Part shown: in pieces, positions 8,665 through 17,703 of the stretch | Layout of the letters: every line of letters starts with the position of its first letter | Position numbering within the stretch: the first letter of the stretch is position 1 | Assembly (NCBI GenBank): GCA_037624485.1 | Contig: JASJJC010000001.1 | Coordinates: forward strand, 1 to 64,000 | DNA: 64,000 bases | Reading direction: 5' to 3' | Source of the DNA: JAFMKE01 sp037624485 | GTDB lineage: Bacteria; Bacteroidota; Bacteroidia; Chitinophagales; UBA8649 | Position numbers and translations under genes: made by a program | Notes under the pieces: model-generated | Database searches by the model: none | What the model was told of the DNA's origin: nothing | What the model saw: only the letters and a program-made list of their open reading frames with translations

Positions 8665-8978
8665 TACCGGAAGTGATCTAGGTTGGGCCGTTTACTTTCT
8701 CGATTTTCATTCTCGAGTTCATCTTCCTTATGGGCAATAGTTTTACGTAATTGCTGAAAAACATAGTATGCGCTTAGGGAGGCAAGACCTAAAGAAGGGA
8801 TTACCGCATAAATAATTTTTTCTAAACCGAAATAATTCAAAACGATAATTCCAATTAAAAGTTCGGAGCAAACAAACAAAGTCACTAAACGAAAAACCCA
8901 AAACCAAGGTTTCTCTTGATGTTCTTTTGCCCGATTATATATTTTAACGGCAAGATAAATAAGAATAAAAATGTCCAT
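8664..8978 (-). CDS. Small membrane protein of unknown function
   Basis: A 104-residue protein with about three hydrophobic segments (near residues 1-12, 28-50 and 55-75) and a charged C-terminal tail rich in Glu, Asn and Arg. I do not recognise a family. It is sandwiched with almost no spacing between the YjbR-like gene and the FAD oxidoreductase gene, so it belongs to the same transcript. Confidence 0.7.
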   Translation of the reverse strand: MDIFILIYLAVKIYNRAKEHQEKPWFWVFRLVTLFVCSELLIGIIVLNYFGLEKIIYAVIPSLGLASLSAYYVFQQLRKTIAHKEDELENENRESKRPNLDHFR

Positions 8979-8979
8979 A

Positions 8980-9342
8980 TTATTTAAAACTAGTTAAGTC
9001 TTCTTTTCTCTTTTTTGGCAATTTCGCCACGACCAAATCATACGAGTGATCGATTAACTCTTTTACGAGATTTTTATGCAATTCGCTACTTTCTAACTGG
9101 ATGGTATTCCAATGTTTTTTATTCATATGAAACCCAGGCTTAACGCTTCCGTAGCTTGCTCTTAGCTCTTCCGCATAATAAGGATCACATTTAAGGTTAG
9201 CAGTTCGCTCAATATTCTCCAAACCTGTAAGAGCAAACATTTTATCCATTACTTTAAAAACTAAAGTAGATTGGTCAAAGGGGAAACTTTCGATAACTCC
9301 CTTCTTACTTAGGCAGTACGCTCTAAATTCTTCAATGTTCAT
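8980..9342 (-). CDS. MmcQ/YjbR family protein
   Basis: A 120-residue protein matching the MmcQ/YjbR (CyaY-like fold) family, with the typical LKCDPYYAEELR and GFHMNKKHWNTI segments. The family is often described as DNA-binding by structural analogy, but its function is not established. It ends 1 base before the membrane protein gene and its start overlaps the preceding lipoprotein-like gene by 4 bases. Confidence 0.88.
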   Translation of the reverse strand: MNIEEFRAYCLSKKGVIESFPFDQSTLVFKVMDKMFALTGLENIERTANLKCDPYYAEELRASYGSVKPGFHMNKKHWNTIQLESSELHKNLVKELIDHSYDLVVAKLPKKRKEDLTSFK

Positions 9343-9779
9343 TTAGAAAATGTATAAGTGCAATAGTTCGCTTGACCAAATTCATTTAATTGTAAATCAA
9401 ACTGTAATTGTTCAAATCCACCAGTATTAAAATAATTACCTTCACCAACCACTGATAAGGCAGAGCTGCCCAATGTTTGTTGGGGTATTCTAAAGTAAGT
9501 TCCTTCACAGTCTATATAGGCTTTCATGGTTTGACCAGAATTTATAAAGTTTACAAAGTCCAATTCATTTTCCGCTCCATTACCAGGGTTAATCGTAGCA
9601 AAAGTGAAGCCATGACCAAAACCTTGCTGACAGAATTCACTTACATTATAATTTCCAATAAACTTAGCGGTATCGTAGGTGCTGCAATTTTGTGGAGGAA
9701 TTTGATCACATTGGCTAATAAAAAGTGTCAAGCTTACAAGGATTAGAAGCATCGATACATATCTTGATTGAGTTTCCAT
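9339..9779 (-). CDS. Putative exported protein or lipoprotein
   Basis: A 146-residue protein whose N-terminus has a hydrophobic stretch (about residues 9-21) ending in FISQC at residue 24. This may be a lipobox, although Gln before the cysteine is unusual, so signal peptidase I cleavage is also possible. The remainder has several cysteines and a beta-rich look. I do not recognise a family. It is the first gene of the minus-strand operon 9779-6951 and overlaps the YjbR-like gene by 4 bases. Confidence 0.65.
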   Translation of the reverse strand: METQSRYVSMLLILVSLTLFISQCDQIPPQNCSTYDTAKFIGNYNVSEFCQQGFGHGFTFATINPGNGAENELDFVNFINSGQTMKAYIDCEGTYFRIPQQTLGSSALSVVGEGNYFNTGGFEQLQFDLQLNEFGQANYCTYTFSK

Positions 9780-10152
9780 TTAGCATTTTTTATATGATGA
9801 ACTTAAATGTAATCAGCGCGTTATGGCACTTATCAAAAAACACTTTAAAAGCCATATCGTGTCACCTCATGTAAAAGTAATGAAGAAAGTTATTATTGTT
9901 GTTGTTTTGAGTCATTTTTCCAATGAGTGCAAGTTGATTGGAATACTTTGAGCAAAAAGAAAAGAGATTAATAAATATTCAAAGCTAATTTTGTTGGCTT
10001 GATTTAAGAATATTTAAAGCGTTTGTATGGTCCCGTTTCAAGTTGGTGTGGATTCCCATCGACAATAAACATGCTGTTTGTTCATAAAGATATTCCTTTC
10101 AGGACAATGGAAATGGCAGAGTGATTATCTTTAAGCTAAGGAATAAGTTATC
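9780..10152. other. 373-base divergent intergenic region
   Basis: This region separates the minus-strand operon from the plus-strand XRE-murF pair and should hold both promoters. TATCTTTA near 10126 is a one-mismatch -7 element for the XRE gene. A 23-codon frame at 9880-9951 encodes a signal-peptide-like stretch but is too short to call a gene. No RNA gene or repeat was recognised. Confidence 0.4.
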
Positions 10153-10488
10153 ATGTCTCTATTCGGAAAAAACATTAAATATATACGTCAGTCAAATGGC
10201 TTCAGTCAGCAGCAGTTTGCTGGTTTGTTTGAATTGAGTAGAGCTAGTATTGGAAGCTATGAAGAAGGCAGAGCAGAGCCTAAAATAGAGACCCTGATTA
10301 AAATTGCTAATCATTTTCATGTGACGGTTGATCAGTTAGTTCGAGGTAAAGTGGACGCCAATATCAAAACACAGGATAGCACAGAAAAAGAATCGCTTCC
10401 CCCACCCAATCTATATATTGAAGATCGCTTAAGTACATTAGAGCAAAAAATTGCTCATTTGGAAGCCCAACTGAATAATAAGTCATGA
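10153..10488 (+). CDS. XRE-family helix-turn-helix regulator
   Basis: A 111-residue protein with a Cro/CI-type HTH at about residues 5-60 (FSQQQFAGLFELSRASIGSY, then the EEGRAEPKIETLIKIANHF helix region). A short C-terminal coiled coil, roughly residues 90-111, could serve dimerisation. Its stop codon overlaps the murF start (ATGA), so it is translationally coupled to murF. A role in controlling cell-wall genes is only suggested by this position. Confidence 0.88.
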   Translation: MSLFGKNIKYIRQSNGFSQQQFAGLFELSRASIGSYEEGRAEPKIETLIKIANHFHVTVDQLVRGKVDANIKTQDSTEKESLPPPNLYIEDRLSTLEQKIAHLEAQLNNKS

Positions 10489-11762
10489 CGATACAAGAAA
10501 TTCATAGTGTTTTTTTGAAAAGTAAAGGTGTTTGCACTGATACTCGAACACTTCAAGCGGGGCAGCTCTTTTTTGCTTTAAAGGGGGACAATTTTAATGG
10601 GAACAAGTATGTTAAGCAAGCTTTAGAGGCCGGAGCAAGCTTTGCTATTGTTGATGAAGAAGAATTTCTGGTTAAAGGTGAAAGTGTGCTTGTGAAGAAT
10701 GTTTTGGAGACCCTACAAGCTTTAGCACAGTATCACCGCCAAGTTCTTAAAACCCCAATCATAGCGATTACTGGAAGCAATGGAAAAACAACGACCAAGG
10801 AGTTAATGCGTAGCGTATTGCTTCAAAAGTATGTCTGTTTTGCTACGAAAGGAAATTTGAACAATCATATTGGGGTGCCTCTTTCCTTGTTATCACTTAC
10901 CCCAGAGCATGAACTTGCCATTATCGAAATGGGAGCCAATCATCAAGGAGAAATTGCTTCTTATTGCAAATGGGTGCTACCCGAATATGGCTTGATTACT
11001 AATATAGGGAAGGCTCACTTGGAAGGGTTTGGTGGATTGGAAGGAGTGAAGAAGGGCAAAACGGAGCTGTTTCAAAATGTAGCTTCAAGAAATGGACTGG
11101 CTTTTTATAACGGGGATGACACCATTTTAACAGAACAAAGTAAATTATTAGATCGACGATTAGCGTATGGCGAATTTAATACTCCAAAATATAAGTATAG
11201 ACTTGTTGAAAATAATGAATTCATCGCTCTAGAGGTGGATGGTATTCATATTCAAAGTCGTCTAATAGGCAAATACAATGGGGCTAATATGGCAGCTGCC
11301 TTGGCAGTTGGTCAATACTTTAAAGTGCCTTTAGCGAAGATTAAAATAGCATTGGAAGCTTATACTCCGCAAAATAATCGTTCGCAAATTATCAAGTATG
11401 GCACCCATGAGGTAATACTTGATGCGTATAATGCAAATCCAACATCAATGATGGCTGCCTTGGAGTATTTTGAAAACAATGATGCGAAGAATAAAGGAGT
11501 CTTTTTAGGCGATATGCTCGAAGTAGGGGAGTCTAGCGAAGCCGAACATCAATTGATTGTTGATTATCTTGCTAAGGGTTCATTCGGGTTTTATGTACTA
11601 GTGGGTGAAAGATTCTATGCATGTAAGAATGAAGATGGCTTGTTTTTTAAAACGAGTGAAGAAGCAAAACTATGGTTGAAAAGCCAAGAGTTAAATGGAT
11701 TCACCTTTCTGATTAAAGGATCAAGAAGTATGAAAATGGAAGCGATTATAGCGAACAAATAA
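10485..11762 (+). CDS. murF: UDP-N-acetylmuramoyl-tripeptide--D-alanyl-D-alanine ligase
   Basis: A 425-residue Mur ligase that adds D-Ala-D-Ala to UDP-MurNAc-tripeptide in the cytoplasm, the last soluble step of muropeptide synthesis. The N-terminal SDTR-type uridine-binding segment (CTDTRTLQAGQLFFAL) is followed by the ATP P-loop ITGSNGKTTTKE (about residues 94-105), NLNNHIGVPLSLL, the EMGANHQGEI motif and the C-terminal domain with YNANPTSM. It stands apart from any mur cluster and is paired instead with an XRE regulator, overlapping it by 4 bases. Confidence 0.96.
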   Translation: MTIQEIHSVFLKSKGVCTDTRTLQAGQLFFALKGDNFNGNKYVKQALEAGASFAIVDEEEFLVKGESVLVKNVLETLQALAQYHRQVLKTPIIAITGSNGKTTTKELMRSVLLQKYVCFATKGNLNNHIGVPLSLLSLTPEHELAIIEMGANHQGEIASYCKWVLPEYGLITNIGKAHLEGFGGLEGVKKGKTELFQNVASRNGLAFYNGDDTILTEQSKLLDRRLAYGEFNTPKYKYRLVENNEFIALEVDGIHIQSRLIGKYNGANMAAALAVGQYFKVPLAKIKIALEAYTPQNNRSQIIKYGTHEVILDAYNANPTSMMAALEYFENNDAKNKGVFLGDMLEVGESSEAEHQLIVDYLAKGSFGFYVLVGERFYACKNEDGLFFKTSEEAKLWLKSQELNGFTFLIKGSRSMKMEAIIANK

Positions 11763-11796
11763 AAAAAAGGCTCCAGCGATTTCAATCACTAGAGCC
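11761..11796 (-). terminator. Terminator for the thioredoxin-like gene
   Basis: The stem GGCTC-C-AGCGAT/ATCACT-A-GAGCC (11769-11796) is followed on the minus strand by a run of at least eight T (A tract at 11761-11768). The A tract overlaps the murF stop codon. The plus strand has A rather than T after the stem, so it should terminate only the minus-strand gene. Confidence 0.7.
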
Positions 11797-11820
11797 AAAA
11801 AAAAATGGATTAGATTTAGT

Positions 11821-12441
11821 TTACTTTACTCTTTTAATACTGCATCCTTTCGCAGGCGTTTGATTGACTTTAATAGTCCTACCTATTCCTATCTGGTTTA
11901 AAGCATTGATTAAATATCGTTCACTTACCGCGTCTGCATCTTTACTATTATCATCTATCGCTCCAGCATAGACTAACAGGTCATCACTGTCAAAAAGAAA
12001 TACATGAGGAGTTGTTTTCGCTCCAAAAGCATTGGCTATTACTGAGTTTTCATCAACTAGATATGGTGACTTATACATCACTTCTTTTGCATGACTTACC
12101 ATGTTTTCGAAAGAATCATCACCTGCTCTTTTTGCTTCGTTCGAATTAATTAGTGCAGTGCCAAAACCATAACGACCGGCAATTGCAGTAACATCATCAT
12201 AACGATCTTCCCATTGTGTCACGAAGGGACAAGTATTACAAGAAAAGATTACCAAGGTGCCGTTTTTCTGTTTGATATCGCTGAGGCTCATCATACTGTT
12301 GTCAATGTTTATCATTTCAAGATCCATCATTGGCATCACTGCCCCCAATTCAATTGTTGGAAATTGTTCTTCTTCACCGGGCGCAAAGCCTGCGAATATT
12401 GTACATCCAATCACGAGAATAAATAAAGCTAGTTTGTTCAT
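11821..12441 (-). CDS. Exported thioredoxin-like (redoxin) protein
   Basis: A 206-residue protein with an N-terminal signal peptide (about residues 1-20) and a thioredoxin/AhpC-TSA-type fold. The active-site-like CNTC pair is at residues 68-71 within FSCNTCPFV, and the cis-proline region is KTTPHVFLF. It probably acts in periplasmic thiol redox chemistry. The motif CNTC is not the standard CGPC, so oxidase, reductase and peroxiredoxin-like roles all remain possible. It is divergent from the large FAD oxidoreductase gene and has its own terminator. Confidence 0.82.
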   Translation of the reverse strand: MNKLALFILVIGCTIFAGFAPGEEEQFPTIELGAVMPMMDLEMINIDNSMMSLSDIKQKNGTLVIFSCNTCPFVTQWEDRYDDVTAIAGRYGFGTALINSNEAKRAGDDSFENMVSHAKEVMYKSPYLVDENSVIANAFGAKTTPHVFLFDSDDLLVYAGAIDDNSKDADAVSERYLINALNQIGIGRTIKVNQTPAKGCSIKRVK

Positions 12442-12570
12442 AATTTTTGTTTTTTAGGTAACACAGAATGAAATAATTTGTTCAAATCGGTTGCGCTTAA
12501 CATCAACCTAAATTATTCTTGCTTAAAAATACATAAATTGCTGTACAATGTATTTATTTTGCAGTTGAAT

Positions 12571-15480
12571 ATGGGAGTTAATAAAAGTTTAAAAGACTTG
12601 CAAGTCAAATTTTCGGGTGATTTATACTGGGATAGTATGATGCGAACGATGTATGCAACTGATGCTTCTGTCTATCGTGAACTTCCAACGGCCGTGGCCA
12701 TTCCAAAGTCTAAGGACGACCTCCGATTGCTTATTGATTTTGCTCAAAGCCATGCCTTGAGTTTAATTCCTCGAGCAGCAGGAACCTCATTGGCTGGCCA
12801 ATGTGTGGGCAGTGGAATAGTCGTGGATATCTCAAAACACTTCACTCAAATTTTAGAATTTAATGCGAAAGAAAAGTGGATTAAAGTTCAGCCAGGAGTA
12901 ATTCGAGATGAACTGAATTTATTTTTAAAGCCGCATGGCTTATTTTTTGGGCCAGAAACATCAACTGCTAATCGTGCTATGATTGGCGGTATGGTTGGGA
13001 ATAATTCAACGGGTACCAATTCAATTAAATATGGCAACACTAGAGATCATGTTTTGGAATTGGAGGTGTTTCTTAGTGATGGCAGCATGGTTAAACTCAA
13101 TACGAAAACTGCAGAGGAGCTCCAGGTGTTAAACACTACAGATAGTTTAGAAGGTAGATTGTATCAATTTTTGTTAAAAGAGTTAGCTTCAAATGCTGTT
13201 AGAGAGGAGATAATAGATCAATTCCCCAAAGCTTCCATTCATAGAAGAAATACAGGATATGCTATTGACGAAATTATAAATTGCGAACCTTTTAAATCAA
13301 AAGGGGAACCCTTAAATTTATGTAAGTTGATGGTTGGTTCAGAGGGCACGCTGGCTCTTATCACCGAAATTAAACTTAACCTAGTCGACTTGCCTCCTGC
13401 GGAACATGTTCTGCTTTGCCCTCATTTTAATTCGGTTCAAGACGCATTAAAAGCGGTTAAACCGATTATGGAATTGCAACCATATGCATGTGAACTGATG
13501 GATAAGTTAATCATGGATTGTACCAAGGAAAATGCGGAATACAAAAAGTATAGGTACTTTCTTAAAGGGGATCCAGCAGCGATTTTAATGCTAGAGTTAA
13601 GAGCAGAAACCAAAGAAGCACTTGCGCATTTGATTGATCAAGCTCAGCAAATTTTAACAGATGAAACGGTAAGTTACGAGTGTCCGGAAATTTTTACTCC
13701 TCGCATTCAAAATGCGTGGAAATTGCGAAAAGCAGGACTGGGCTTATTGGCTAATATTCCTGGGGATAAGAAAGCAGTGGCTGTCATAGAGGATACTGCG
13801 GTCCATATTGATGATTTACCACAATATATTGACGATTTTACGGCAATTATGGAAACTCATGGTCAAAAAGCAGTCTATTACGCGCATGCTGGAGCAGGTG
13901 AGTTGCACCTAAGACCAATACTTAATTTGAAAGAATCCGCAGATGTGAAGCTGTTTGAGGAAATAGCTTGGGATACCGCAAGGTTAGTGAAAAAATACAA
14001 AGGTTCTTTAAGTGGAGAGCATGGAGATGGCAGAGTGCGTGCTAGTTTTATTCCTTATATGCTTGGCGAAAAGAATTATAAACTTCTACAGAAACTAAAA
14101 GCAAATTGGGATCCTAATGGTGTTTTTAATAAGGGGAAAATTACGGATGCACCCAAGATAGATGAGGACCTAAGGTATGAGGTGGGGCGAACAGAGCCTG
14201 TATTGACTACCTTATTGAATTTTGATGAGGAGGGTGGGATATTAAGACTTGCAGAGAAATGCAACGGATCGGGCGATTGCAGGAAAACGCATTTAAGTGG
14301 CGGTACTATGTGCCCTAGCTATATGGCAACAAAAAACGAGAAGGATACAACACGCGCAAGAGCGAATGTATTGAGGGAGTTTCTTACCCAAAGTGATAAC
14401 GATCGAGAAAAGTGGACCTCTGAAGAGATAAAAGAAGCATTAGATTTATGCTTGAGCTGCAAAGCTTGCAAAAATGAATGCCCGAGTAATGTCGATATGG
14501 CAAGCTTGAAAGCAGAGTTTTCCTATCAATACCAAAAACGAAAGGGGACACCAATTCGAACAAAATTGTTTGGGCATGTTCAGAAACTAAATCAATTTGC
14601 TTCAATTTTTCCAGGCTTAGCGAATAAAATTAATGCTACGCCATTGGCTAAAAAGATTTTAGGTATCGCGGTAGAAAGAACTCCCCCGGAATTAGCAAAA
14701 GAAACACTGAAAAGGTGGTTTTCGAGAAGGATAATCAAGGAGAATAACGGGAAGCAGTCCCTTTATTTTTTTGCGGATGAGTTCACTAATTATTATGATG
14801 TAGAAGCCGGTAAAGCCTGCATTCTTTTATTGGAGGCTTTAGGGTATAATATTTTGATGGCCCCTATCGCGGATAGCGGTAGAGCATTTCTCTCAAAGGG
14901 AATGCTGAATGAAGCCAAACAATTGGCTAGCTCCAATGTAAAGGTCCTTCTTCCACTGATATCTGAAGATACTCCCTTGATTGGTGTTGAACCCAGTGCC
15001 ATACTTTCATTTCGAGATGAGTATATCCGCTTGATTGATCACAAGGATTTCAAAGATTCATGTCTTGTGAAATTTAGTTTAACTATTGAGGAGTTTTTAG
15101 TAAAAGCTAAGGAAGCAGGATCCATCCAAAGGGAATTATTTGTTAGCACACACCAACAGGTCGTATTGCACGGGCATTGTCATCAAAAGGCATTGAGTGA
15201 GGTCAGCTATTCAGAGAAAATTTTATCGATACCGCAAAACTATCATGTTGAAACGCTACCAACCGGGTGTTGCGGAATGGCAGGAAGTTTTGGCTATGAA
15301 AAAGAGCATTATCAAACTTCTATGGAAGTAGGTGAATTGGTCTTATTCCCATCGCTAAGAAAATGCGATGACCAAGTCATTGTGGCCGCTCCAGGAACGA
15401 GCTGCAGGCATCAAATATTTGACGGAACAAAAAGAAAAGCTTTACATCCCGCGCAAGTACTATATCGTGCGCTTAAGTAA
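12571..15480 (+). CDS. FAD-linked oxidase fused to 4Fe-4S and CCG domains (D-lactate dehydrogenase-like)
   Basis: A 969-residue protein from the ATG at 12571; the frame is open to 12478 but those residues look non-coding. The N-terminal part is a PCMH-type FAD domain (PRAAGTSLAGQC about residue 67) followed by the FAD-oxidase C-terminal domain with SGEHGDGR (about 481). Ferredoxin-type cysteines follow: CNGSGDC (about 563) and CLSCKACKNECP (about 627). The C-terminus has cysteine-rich (CCG) motifs GHCHQKAL and GCCGMAGSFG. This is a one-chain equivalent of GlcD-GlcF and resembles YdiJ-type 2-hydroxyacid dehydrogenases, which feed electrons to quinones. Its substrate is probably D-lactate or a related D-2-hydroxyacid (inference). 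Confidence 0.92.
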   Translation: MGVNKSLKDLQVKFSGDLYWDSMMRTMYATDASVYRELPTAVAIPKSKDDLRLLIDFAQSHALSLIPRAAGTSLAGQCVGSGIVVDISKHFTQILEFNAKEKWIKVQPGVIRDELNLFLKPHGLFFGPETSTANRAMIGGMVGNNSTGTNSIKYGNTRDHVLELEVFLSDGSMVKLNTKTAEELQVLNTTDSLEGRLYQFLLKELASNAVREEIIDQFPKASIHRRNTGYAIDEIINCEPFKSKGEPLNLCKLMVGSEGTLALITEIKLNLVDLPPAEHVLLCPHFNSVQDALKAVKPIMELQPYACELMDKLIMDCTKENAEYKKYRYFLKGDPAAILMLELRAETKEALAHLIDQAQQILTDETVSYECPEIFTPRIQNAWKLRKAGLGLLANIPGDKKAVAVIEDTAVHIDDLPQYIDDFTAIMETHGQKAVYYAHAGAGELHLRPILNLKESADVKLFEEIAWDTARLVKKYKGSLSGEHGDGRVRASFIPYMLGEKNYKLLQKLKANWDPNGVFNKGKITDAPKIDEDLRYEVGRTEPVLTTLLNFDEEGGILRLAEKCNGSGDCRKTHLSGGTMCPSYMATKNEKDTTRARANVLREFLTQSDNDREKWTSEEIKEALDLCLSCKACKNECPSNVDMASLKAEFSYQYQKRKGTPIRTKLFGHVQKLNQFASIFPGLANKINATPLAKKILGIAVERTPPELAKETLKRWFSRRIIKENNGKQSLYFFADEFTNYYDVEAGKACILLLEALGYNILMAPIADSGRAFLSKGMLNEAKQLASSNVKVLLPLISEDTPLIGVEPSAILSFRDEYIRLIDHKDFKDSCLVKFSLTIEEFLVKAKEAGSIQRELFVSTHQQVVLHGHCHQKALSEVSYSEKILSIPQNYHVETLPTGCCGMAGSFGYEKEHYQTSMEVGELVLFPSLRKCDDQVIVAAPGTSCRHQIFDGTKRKALHPAQVLYRALK

Positions 15481-15488
15481 AAAAAACT

Positions 15489-15496
15489 TATCTTTG
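15489..15496 (+). promoter_or_regulatory. -7 element 4 bases before the arylsulfotransferase-like gene
   Basis: TATCTTTG fits TAnnTTTG exactly and ends 4 bases before the ATG at 15501. If used, transcription would start at or next to the A of the start codon, giving a leaderless message. No clear -33 TTG was seen. Confidence 0.4.
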
Positions 15497-15500
15497 AACT

Positions 15501-17111
15501 ATGAAAATCTTTGTTGTTTTTATATTTTTCTATCTCTTTTCCAGTTCTATTTTAGCACAAGTCCCTAATGTGGGATTACGCATATCTAGCAATGATGTAA
15601 GTGATGGATATTTACTGTATTCTCCACAAGAAAATACTAAGGTTTTCCTCATTGATAATTGCGGTGAGCAAGTAAATGAATGGAGTTTCGGGGAAAGGCC
15701 GGGATTGGTTTGTTATCTGCTGGAGAATGGAAATTTACTAAGAGCGGGAAGAAATTCGATTGAAATTCAGACTTGGGAAGGAGATTTGGTTTGGAGCTAT
15801 TTAATAGATGAAAAGCTGGGATTAACTCAACATCATGATATTGAATTTTTGCCCAATGGGAATGTGCTATGCTTGATTACCGATTTTCAAACAAGTATAG
15901 ACATGTTTAATCTAGGAAAAGATACTTTAAGCGTTCCGGGAGAAATAAAATTAGATAAAATTATTGAGCTACAACCCATTGGAATGGATAGCGCAATTGT
16001 GGTTTGGGAATGGCGTTTTATGGATCATTTTATTCAGGATTTTGATAGTACAAAAATAAACTTTGGGGTTATTGCAGATCACCCGGAGTTATTGGATATT
16101 AATTATGATACGCCCTATGGAACAGATTATACGCATTGCAATGCTATTGATTATAATGCCGACCTTGACCAAATATTAATTTCCGCTAGAAGTATTAATG
16201 AAATTATGATAATTGATCATAGTACAAGTACTGCGGAGGCTGCTAGTCATAGTGGAGGAGCTTCTAATCGAGGAGGTGATTTTTTATGGCGATGGGGTAA
16301 TCCTGCGGTTTATGATAATGGTAATATTACAGACCAAAAATTGTTTCTTCAGCATGACCCAAAGTGGATACCAAATTCCTATGCTGATGCGGGAAGAATT
16401 TCTGTATTTAGTAATGGGGGCGATACAAGCTCAGCGATGTATAGTTCTTTGCTTATACTGGAACCCACTGTTGTCAATGGAGCCTATCAAATGAATGCCG
16501 GCAAGTTTTTACCACTTGACTATTATTGGTCTTGGAATGGGGATGTTTTGGGGGAAACTGTATTTCAAGGAAAGAAATCTGGCATGAATGTAATGCCTAA
16601 TGGCAATGTTGCCTTCTGTGAAACATTCCACGGTCAAGTTACAGAATTGAATCGTCTAGGTGAGATTTTATGGGTATATAAAAACCCTAGTGGTAGCATT
16701 ATTTATGGACAACTTGACACGATTCAGAATTTTAATAACTCTATTTTTAGAGGGGAACGCTTACCTGCATCTCATCCCGGACTTCAAGGAAAAGATTTGA
16801 GCGGAAAGGGGATTTTGGAGGATTTCAATGCTCTTTCAGATTCATGCGGTATAGAACTTCCTACAGCATTGCCAAGTAATACCTTGAGTGAGTTGGCTTT
16901 TTTCGAAAACCCTGTCAAAGACAAAATATTGCAATTTACTGAGTTAGTTTTTGAAACGGATGTTATGATTTATGATTGGAGTGGACGCTTGGTTTTTGCT
17001 TTAGAAAAATTTAGCGGAAGACGTTTGCTAATTGATTTATCTAGCGGAATGTATATCTTAAGGGTATTGCGGGAAGATGAGCTTTTAGAGCAGCAGCTTA
17101 TGGTTTATTAG
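15501..17111 (+). CDS. Secreted arylsulfotransferase-like protein with T9SS sorting domain
   Basis: A 536-residue protein with a signal peptide ending near ILAQ (residue 20), a beta-propeller-like core and a C-terminal type IX secretion sorting domain (about residues 465-536: ENPVKDKI, IYDWSGRLV, IDLSSGMYILRV). The core carries histidine motifs typical of arylsulfotransferases: LTQHHDIEFLPNGN, DYTHCNAID with ILISARS, and LQHDPKWIPN. These enzymes move sulfate between phenolic esters and phenols through a histidine. Export through the T9SS to the cell surface is inferred from the tail. The stop codon overlaps that of lptC in convergent orientation. Confidence 0.85.
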   Translation: MKIFVVFIFFYLFSSSILAQVPNVGLRISSNDVSDGYLLYSPQENTKVFLIDNCGEQVNEWSFGERPGLVCYLLENGNLLRAGRNSIEIQTWEGDLVWSYLIDEKLGLTQHHDIEFLPNGNVLCLITDFQTSIDMFNLGKDTLSVPGEIKLDKIIELQPIGMDSAIVVWEWRFMDHFIQDFDSTKINFGVIADHPELLDINYDTPYGTDYTHCNAIDYNADLDQILISARSINEIMIIDHSTSTAEAASHSGGASNRGGDFLWRWGNPAVYDNGNITDQKLFLQHDPKWIPNSYADAGRISVFSNGGDTSSAMYSSLLILEPTVVNGAYQMNAGKFLPLDYYWSWNGDVLGETVFQGKKSGMNVMPNGNVAFCETFHGQVTELNRLGEILWVYKNPSGSIIYGQLDTIQNFNNSIFRGERLPASHPGLQGKDLSGKGILEDFNALSDSCGIELPTALPSNTLSELAFFENPVKDKILQFTELVFETDVMIYDWSGRLVFALEKFSGRRLLIDLSSGMYILRVLREDELLEQQLMVY

Positions 17112-17695
17112 AGGCTTTCATCTTTTACCTTTACAGTGCCGGTTATATTGTAAATCACATAGTTGGTGAAGTTTTCGTCTGCTTCAAAACCAGACCCATA
17201 AATTATTTCATCATTGGTAAAAATCTTAACAAACCCTGCTGAACGTATTTTTTTGTCTTCCTTGTTCCAAGTAAGATTTTCGGTATTCAGTTGTTCTCCT
17301 TTTTCATTGATAATTACGACATCTCCATTGACTTCTAAATCATCACTGTTGTCTGTCATTTTACCTTCATTAGCTGAAAGTTCACTATCTAAGTCTCCAT
17401 TTTCGTTGTATACGTATAGCTTGAGTCCGTCGGGAAATACTGTATAAGGTAAGTCAGGGGGTTCTGTATTATACCGAACGGCAGTAGGTGCAATGATACG
17501 AATGGTAGGTAAGCCATCTTCAGTAAAAAGAATTTCAACTTCTTTTCCTCTTTCAACACTTAGGAATTCAGAACTAATTTCTTTTACTTTCTTAAGGTCA
17601 TTACTGCATGCAGCAAGGAGTATAAAGCTAAAAAGAACAATCCGTTTCCAGGCAGTTGAAAACGGATTGTTTGTATGTATAAAATGTCTAAGCAT
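17108..17695 (-). CDS. lptC: LPS export ABC transporter periplasmic protein LptC
   Basis: A 195-residue lipoprotein-like LptC homologue. Its hydrophobic segment ends in a lipobox LLAAC with cysteine at residue 30. The body has the repeated beta-strand pattern of LptC/OstA-like domains (SANEGKMTDNSDDLEVNGDV and following). It would carry LPS between the LptBFG transporter and LptA across the periplasm. It is the last gene of the minus-strand operon beginning at 23341, 8 bases after the TPR gene. Its stop overlaps the convergent stop at 17111. Confidence 0.88.
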   Translation of the reverse strand: MLRHFIHTNNPFSTAWKRIVLFSFILLAACSNDLKKVKEISSEFLSVERGKEVEILFTEDGLPTIRIIAPTAVRYNTEPPDLPYTVFPDGLKLYVYNENGDLDSELSANEGKMTDNSDDLEVNGDVVIINEKGEQLNTENLTWNKEDKKIRSAGFVKIFTNDEIIYGSGFEADENFTNYVIYNITGTVKVKDESL

Positions 17696-17703
17696 TATGA
17701 GCG

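Noticed and set aside
11761..11806. A bidirectional terminator between murF and the thioredoxin-like gene
   Set aside because: The stem is followed by A on the plus strand, not T, so only the minus-strand direction fits a rho-independent terminator.
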